Part shown: piece after piece, positions 6,112-9,081 of the stretch
Layout of the letters: every line of letters begins with the position of its first letter
Numbering within the stretch: the first letter of the stretch is position 1
NCBI GenBank assembly: GCA_017506845.1
Contig: JAFVMP010000073.1
Coordinates: 1-9,081 of the forward strand
Direction: 5' to 3'
DNA: 9,081 nucleotides
Origin: Campylobacter sp.
GTDB taxonomy: Bacteria; Campylobacterota; Campylobacteria; Campylobacterales; Campylobacteraceae
The notes under the pieces: model-generated
What the model was told of the DNA's origin: nothing
The model's input: the letters and a program-made list of their open reading frames with translations, nothing else
Databases searched by the model: none
Position numbers and translations under genes: made by a program

Positions 6112-6566
6112 AAAAAATTTTTATGTTTTGGCTAATTTTATGTGGAATTAGCTTTGGCGATGTGGTGAGTGTTGAGAGTTTTGAGAGCGATTTATACTCC
6201 AAATATGATGTAAATAATCTTAAAAAAATATCAATGGATTTAGAGATTATAACTAGAGATGATAATGTAGAAAAAGCACCTATTTATGATGCTTTAAATA
6301 TTGTTGTAGGTAGCTTTTATGCTGAAGATATTATGACCTCAAAGGGCAAAGAGAGCTTTAAATCTACTCTAACAAAATATATAGATAAAAAGCACTCTAT
6401 AACAATCGATGATATATATATCATTAGGCTCAAATTTGTCGATGAAACTAATGTTCAAAAGATTCTTGATGCTATAAGAGATATGCACAACAAGGGTGAT
6501 TCAACTCAGCCTAATTTGCCAAATTTACCAAAGATTGAAAATCAGCTCTTAGATGGTAGATTTTAA
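6108..6566 (+). CDS. Small exported protein with a FliL-like domain
   Basis: The protein has 152 residues. A short N-terminal signal peptide (MKKIFMFWLILCGISFG) suggests export to the periplasm with cleavage near residue 17. Cys12 is not in a convincing lipobox. Residues about 38-112 follow the pattern of the FliL periplasmic domain: a strand (KKISMDLEII), then EKAPIYDALNIVVGSF, then AEDIMTSKGKESFKSTL, then IDDIYIIRLKFVDE. This matches the usual 'P.irdal...l....edl.t.eGke.lk..i' followed by 'v..vyft.f' layout. FliL itself is membrane-anchored and supports the flagellar stator. Here the anchor is replaced by a cleavable signal, and a Pro/Asn-rich tail follows. The similarity is from visual pattern only. 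The start is fixed by AAGGA six bases upstream and the ATGA overlap with the helicase gene. Conserved neighbourhood, unknown role. Confidence 0.75.
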   Translation: MKKIFMFWLILCGISFGDVVSVESFESDLYSKYDVNNLKKISMDLEIITRDDNVEKAPIYDALNIVVGSFYAEDIMTSKGKESFKSTLTKYIDKKHSITIDDIYIIRLKFVDETNVQKILDAIRDMHNKGDSTQPNLPNLPKIENQLLDGRF

Positions 6567-6575
6567 TAAAAAATT

Positions 6576-7091
6576 TTAATTGCTAATAATATCGTAATTG
6601 CTTGGAATTTGTGGCGTTAAAATATCCTTGCTTATTATTTTATCTTTGCTTATTTGGGTAAATTCAATTATAGCTTTATTGCCTAGTTTATCCTCATAAG
6701 CAATGAGTTTTGGTAGTGAGTTTTGCGTTATAATATCATAGACTACATCTTCATAAACTGCTTGAAAATTATCATCGCTAAGCTTTTTGGCGTTTTTTAG
6801 TATTTTAGTGATATCTGGAGAACTTTTTAGGTTAGTAATTATGGCTTGTTCTAATTCTGGTTCTATGATAATAACTTGATTATTGCTAAAATATATTAGT
6901 TTTTGCATTGGTGTATTATATTGCCAAAATGCACCAAAATCACTATCAATAGCTAACGACCCAGTATATATTATCTTTTGGTCTTGACTGGTGATAGTTT
7001 GAGTAAATTCGCCAATTAAACTTTTAAATGTTAACTCATTAGCTCCAAAAAGATTTAAAGATAGGATAAAAACAAGTATAAATTTTCTCAT
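6576..7091 (-). CDS. lolA: Outer-membrane lipoprotein carrier protein LolA
   Basis: LolA is the periplasmic chaperone that takes lipoproteins released by the inner-membrane Lol transporter and carries them to the outer membrane. This version is 171 residues with a signal peptide MRKFILVFILSLNLFGA, cleaved near residue 16-17. The mature part shows the family pattern: FKSLIGEFTQTI (22-33), a strand TGSLAI (43-48), GAFWQYNTPMQKLIYFSNNQVIIIEPELEQAII (a tract near 53-85, with the hallmark W-x-Y-x-x-P at 56-61), then alternating strands and helices to the C-terminus. A longer frame reaches to 7145, but AAGG six bases before 7091 and the signal peptide choose this start. The extra 18 residues would hide the signal. 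It converges on the FliL-like gene with a 9-base gap and is divergent from secA, whose product exports both LolA and its clients. Confidence 0.9.
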   Translation of the reverse strand: MRKFILVFILSLNLFGANELTFKSLIGEFTQTITSQDQKIIYTGSLAIDSDFGAFWQYNTPMQKLIYFSNNQVIIIEPELEQAIITNLKSSPDITKILKNAKKLSDDNFQAVYEDVVYDIITQNSLPKLIAYEDKLGNKAIIEFTQISKDKIISKDILTPQIPSNYDIISN

Positions 7092-7097
7092 ATTTTG

Positions 7098-7101
7098 CCT
7101 T
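7098..7101 (-). promoter_or_regulatory. Ribosome binding site of lolA (decides start)
   Basis: AAGG on the minus strand lies 6 bases before the ATG at 7091. This makes it the start, rather than the ATG at 7145, which would add 18 residues ahead of the signal peptide. Confidence 0.65.
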
Positions 7102-7131
7102 AAATTTGAGTATTTTAAATAGATGATTTTA

Positions 7132-7164
7132 GCTAAATTTAGCAAATAAAAGCTTAAATTTAAG
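7132..7164. repeat. Paired AAATTT-centred palindromes between lolA and secA
   Basis: GCTAAATTTAGC (7132-7143) and CTTAAATTTAAG (7153-7164) are both perfect 12-bp palindromes with centres 21 bp apart, about two helical turns. A near copy, CTTAAATTTGAG, lies at 7099-7110 over the lolA ribosome site. Relative to the predicted secA RNA start they are centred near -30 and -51, a position suitable for an operator. AAATTT is very common in this genome, so chance is a real alternative. Confidence 0.4.
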
Positions 7165-7175
7165 GGATTTTTAGA

Positions 7176-7181
7176 TAAAAT
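7176..7181 (+). promoter_or_regulatory. Probable promoter -10 element of secA
   Basis: TAAAAT (5 of 6 matches to TATAAT), preceded by GGGATTTTTAGA, would start RNA near 7188, about 22 bases before the secA ATG. T-rich sequence upstream and no clear -35 box fit the Campylobacter pattern. Confidence 0.45.
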
Positions 7182-7199
7182 AGCGACTTATTTTAATAT

Positions 7200-7203
7200 A
7201 GGA
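7200..7203 (+). promoter_or_regulatory. Ribosome binding site of secA
   Basis: AGGA sits 6 bases before ATG 7210, supporting that start. Confidence 0.6.
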
Positions 7204-7209
7204 TATAAT

Positions 7210-9081
7210 ATGCTTTCATTCATTGCTAGAAAAATATTTGGAACCAAAAACGATAAAGAGATTAAAAAATATTATAAAAGAGTAGCCAAAATTAATGCCT
7301 TAGAATCAAAATATGAAGCATTAAGTGATGATGAATTAAGGGGCGAATTTATTACTTTACAAAACTCTTTAATAGAAGGCAAGGTTACTAAAGATAGCAT
7401 ATTAAATGATGTTTTTGCTATTGTTAGAGAGGTGTCAAAAAGAACGCTAAATATGAGACACTTTGATGTGCAATTAATAGGCGGTATGGTTTTAAATGAA
7501 GGCAAGATAGCAGAGATGAAAACAGGTGAGGGTAAAACTCTTGTAGCAACCTTGCCAGTTGTTTTAAACGCAATGGATAAAAAAGGGGTCCATGTAGTAA
7601 CTGTAAATGACTATCTAGCCAAACGTGATGCTACTCAAATGAGTGCTATATATAATTTTTTAGGCCTTAGTGTTGGTATTATAGTAGGTGGCGAGTATGA
7701 TGATAGTAAGCGTAAAGCCTCATATAATGCTGATATTACATATGGTACAAATAATGAATTTGGCTTTGATTATCTGCGTGATAATATGAAATTTGAACTA
7801 TCTAGCAAGGTGCAAAGAGAGCATAACTTTGTAATTGTAGATGAGGTTGATAGTATTTTAATAGATGAGGCTAGAACTCCATTGATTATCTCAGGCCCTA
7901 CTAATCGCACATTAGATGGATATATTAAGGCTGATGAGGTAGCAAGAGCTATGAAAAGAGGAGAGCCAGCTGCTACACCACAAGATAAGCCAACTGGAGA
8001 TTTTACAGTAGATGAAAAGAGTAGAACTATAATAATAACTGAGGCTGGAATCGCTAAAGCTGAACAGCTATTTGGTGTAGAAAATTTATATAATTTAGAA
8101 AATGCAATCTTAAGCCACCATCTAGACCAAGCTCTTAAAGCACATAATCTATTTGAAAAAGATGTACACTATGTAGTTCGTGATGAAGGCGTGGTAATTG
8201 TAGATGAATTTACTGGTAGATTAAGCGAAGGCAGAAGATTTAGCGAAGGTCTTCATCAAGCCTTAGAGGCTAAAGAGGGTGTAAAAATCCAAGAAGAGAG
8301 CCAGACTTTAGCTGATATTACTTTTCAAAACTACTTTAGAATGTATGGAACAATTGCTGGAATGACTGGTACAGCACAGACTGAAGCGGCTGAATTTGCT
8401 CAAATTTATAACTTAGATGTAATCTCTATCCCAACTAATCTACCAATTAAAAGAGTGGATAAAGATGATTTAATATATAAGAGTGAAAATGAGAAATTTA
8501 AAGCTGTAATAGAAGAGATAAAAATAGCAAATGCTAAAGGTCAGCCAGTGCTAGTAGGTACTGCAAGTATCGAAAAAAGTGAGTTATTTCATAAAATGTT
8601 AGCCAAAGAGCGTATAGCTCACTCTGTATTAAATGCTAAAAACCATGAAAAAGAGGCACAAATCATTGCCGAAGCTGGAGCCAAAGGTGCTGTAACTATT
8701 GCAACTAATATGGCTGGTCGTGGTGTAGATATTCGTATTGATGATGAGGTGCGCGCTCTTGGTGGATTATATATCATTGGTACTGAAAGACATGAAAGTC
8801 GCCGTATTGATAATCAATTAAGAGGGCGTGCTGGTCGTCAAGGCGATCCTGGTGTTAGTAGATTTTATCTAAGCTTAGAAGATAATCTTCTTAGAATCTT
8901 TGGTAGTGATAAGATTAAAGCAATTATGGAAAGGCTCGGAATCGAAGAGGGTGAAAGCATAGAAAGTAGGCTAGTTACTCGTGCAGTAGAAAATGCACAA
9001 AAAAAGGTAGAAAGCCTACATTTTGAGAGTAGAAAGCATGTATTAGAATATGATGATGTAGCAAATGAGCAAAGAAAGACA
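7210..9081 (+). CDS. secA: Preprotein translocase ATPase SecA (3' end beyond window)
   Basis: The frame stays open from ATG 7210 to the last base, giving the first 624 residues of a protein that is usually about 850 long. SecA is the motor that pushes preproteins through SecYEG. Walker A MKTGEGKT is at about 103-110, and [16 protein letters not shown] lies before Walker [22 protein letters not shown] (about 210-230). The preprotein-binding domain follows, including [20 protein letters not shown]. Then come MTGTA and the second ATPase fold, with [10 protein letters not shown] and the arginine-finger motif [10 protein letters not shown] (about 537-546). The visible part ends in [10 protein letters not shown] at the start of the helical scaffold. 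The N-terminus, [11 protein letters not shown], is typical. It is divergent from lolA. The linker domain end, C-terminal tail and any zinc site lie outside the window. Confidence 0.97.
   Translation, partial: MLSFIARKIFGTKNDKEIKKYYKRVAKINALESKYEALSDDELRGEFITLQNSLIEGKVTKDSILNDVFAIVREVSKRTLNMRHFDVQLIGGMVLNEGKIAEMKTGEGKTLVATLPVVLNAMDKKGVHVVTVNDYLAKRDATQMSAIYNFLGLSVGIIVGGEYDDSKRKASYNADITYGTNNEFGFDYLRDNMKFELSSKVQREHNFVIVDEVDSILIDEARTPLIISGPTNRTLDGYIKADEVARAMKRGEPAATPQDKPTGDFTVDEKSRTIIITEAGIAKAEQLFGVENLYNLENAILSHHLDQALKAHNLFEKDVHYVVRDEGVVIVDEFTGRLSEGRRFSEGLHQALEAKEGVKIQEESQTLADITFQNYFRMYGTIAGMTGTAQTEAAEFAQIYNLDVISIPTNLPIKRVDKDDLIYKSENEKFKAVIEEIKIANAKGQPVLVGTASIEKSELFHKMLAKERIAHSVLNAKNHEKEAQIIAEAGAKGAVTIATNMAGRGVDIRIDDEVRALGGLYIIGTERHESRRIDNQLRGRAGRQGDPGVSRFYLSLEDNLLRIFGSDKIKAIMERLGIEEGESIESRLVTRAVENAQKKVESLHFESRKHVLEYDDVANEQRKT

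Noticed and set aside
6567..6582. A/T palindrome AAAATTTT between the convergent FliL-like gene and lolA as a terminator
   Set aside because: The stem has no G-C pairs and would be too weak; no real terminator is visible in the 9-base gap.
7092..7145. 18-residue N-terminal extension of LolA
   Set aside because: It would bury the signal peptide; a ribosome site with good spacing exists for the ATG at 7091.
7204..7209. Perfect TATAAT directly before the secA ATG as its promoter
   Set aside because: RNA would begin inside the coding sequence without the ribosome site. The TAAAAT at 7176 is a better candidate.
7272..7505. 77-codon minus-strand frame
   Set aside because: It is antisense to the conserved N-terminal part of SecA and has no supporting signals.

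Overview
The window is AT-rich, with compact gene packing, short 5' leaders, extended -10 promoters and frequent AAATTT words. Together with the protein sequences this points to Campylobacterota, most likely a Campylobacter (perhaps near the C. fetus / C. hyointestinalis group). Species cannot be fixed from the sequence alone. Eight protein-coding genes are visible; the first (ftsA) and the last (secA) are cut by the window ends. There is no sign of an insertion sequence, prophage, CRISPR array, tRNA or rRNA, and no gene-free stretch exceeds about 165 bases.

Layout from left to right. (1) The 3' end of ftsA and complete ftsZ form a tight same-strand pair, the Z-ring GTPase and its membrane anchor. 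They are followed by an 11-bp terminator hairpin and a degenerate 44-bp tandem repeat. (2) gltS, a sodium/glutamate symporter, has its own -10 promoter. Its stop codon overlaps the stop codon of the next gene, which lies on the opposite strand. (3) On the minus strand is a 639-residue lipoprotein that joins an NlpC/P60 cysteine-peptidase domain and an M15 zinc-peptidase domain, so it looks like a two-headed peptidoglycan hydrolase. (4) A 48-bp gap carries a nearly perfect palindromic bidirectional promoter serving this lipoprotein gene and a plus-strand Pif1/RecD-like SF1B helicase that starts with TTG. (5) The helicase overlaps by ATGA a small exported protein whose middle looks like the FliL periplasmic domain. 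(6) lolA (minus strand) converges on that gene and is divergent from secA, with two perfect AAATTT-centred 12-bp palindromes exactly 21 bp apart between them.

How the genes relate. Most act on the cell envelope: division (FtsA/FtsZ), wall cleavage (NlpC/P60-M15 lipoprotein), Sec export (SecA) and lipoprotein trafficking to the outer membrane (LolA). The wall hydrolase is itself a predicted lipoprotein and so a likely client of both SecA and LolA. The helicase / FliL-like pair is the least explained part. From memory of C. jejuni, a similar block (secA, lolA, small periplasmic protein, helicase, lipoprotein) exists there, apart from ftsA-ftsZ. The window is therefore largely conserved core genome, and the unusual material is in the domain fusion, the coupled helicase/FliL-like pair and the promoter architecture.
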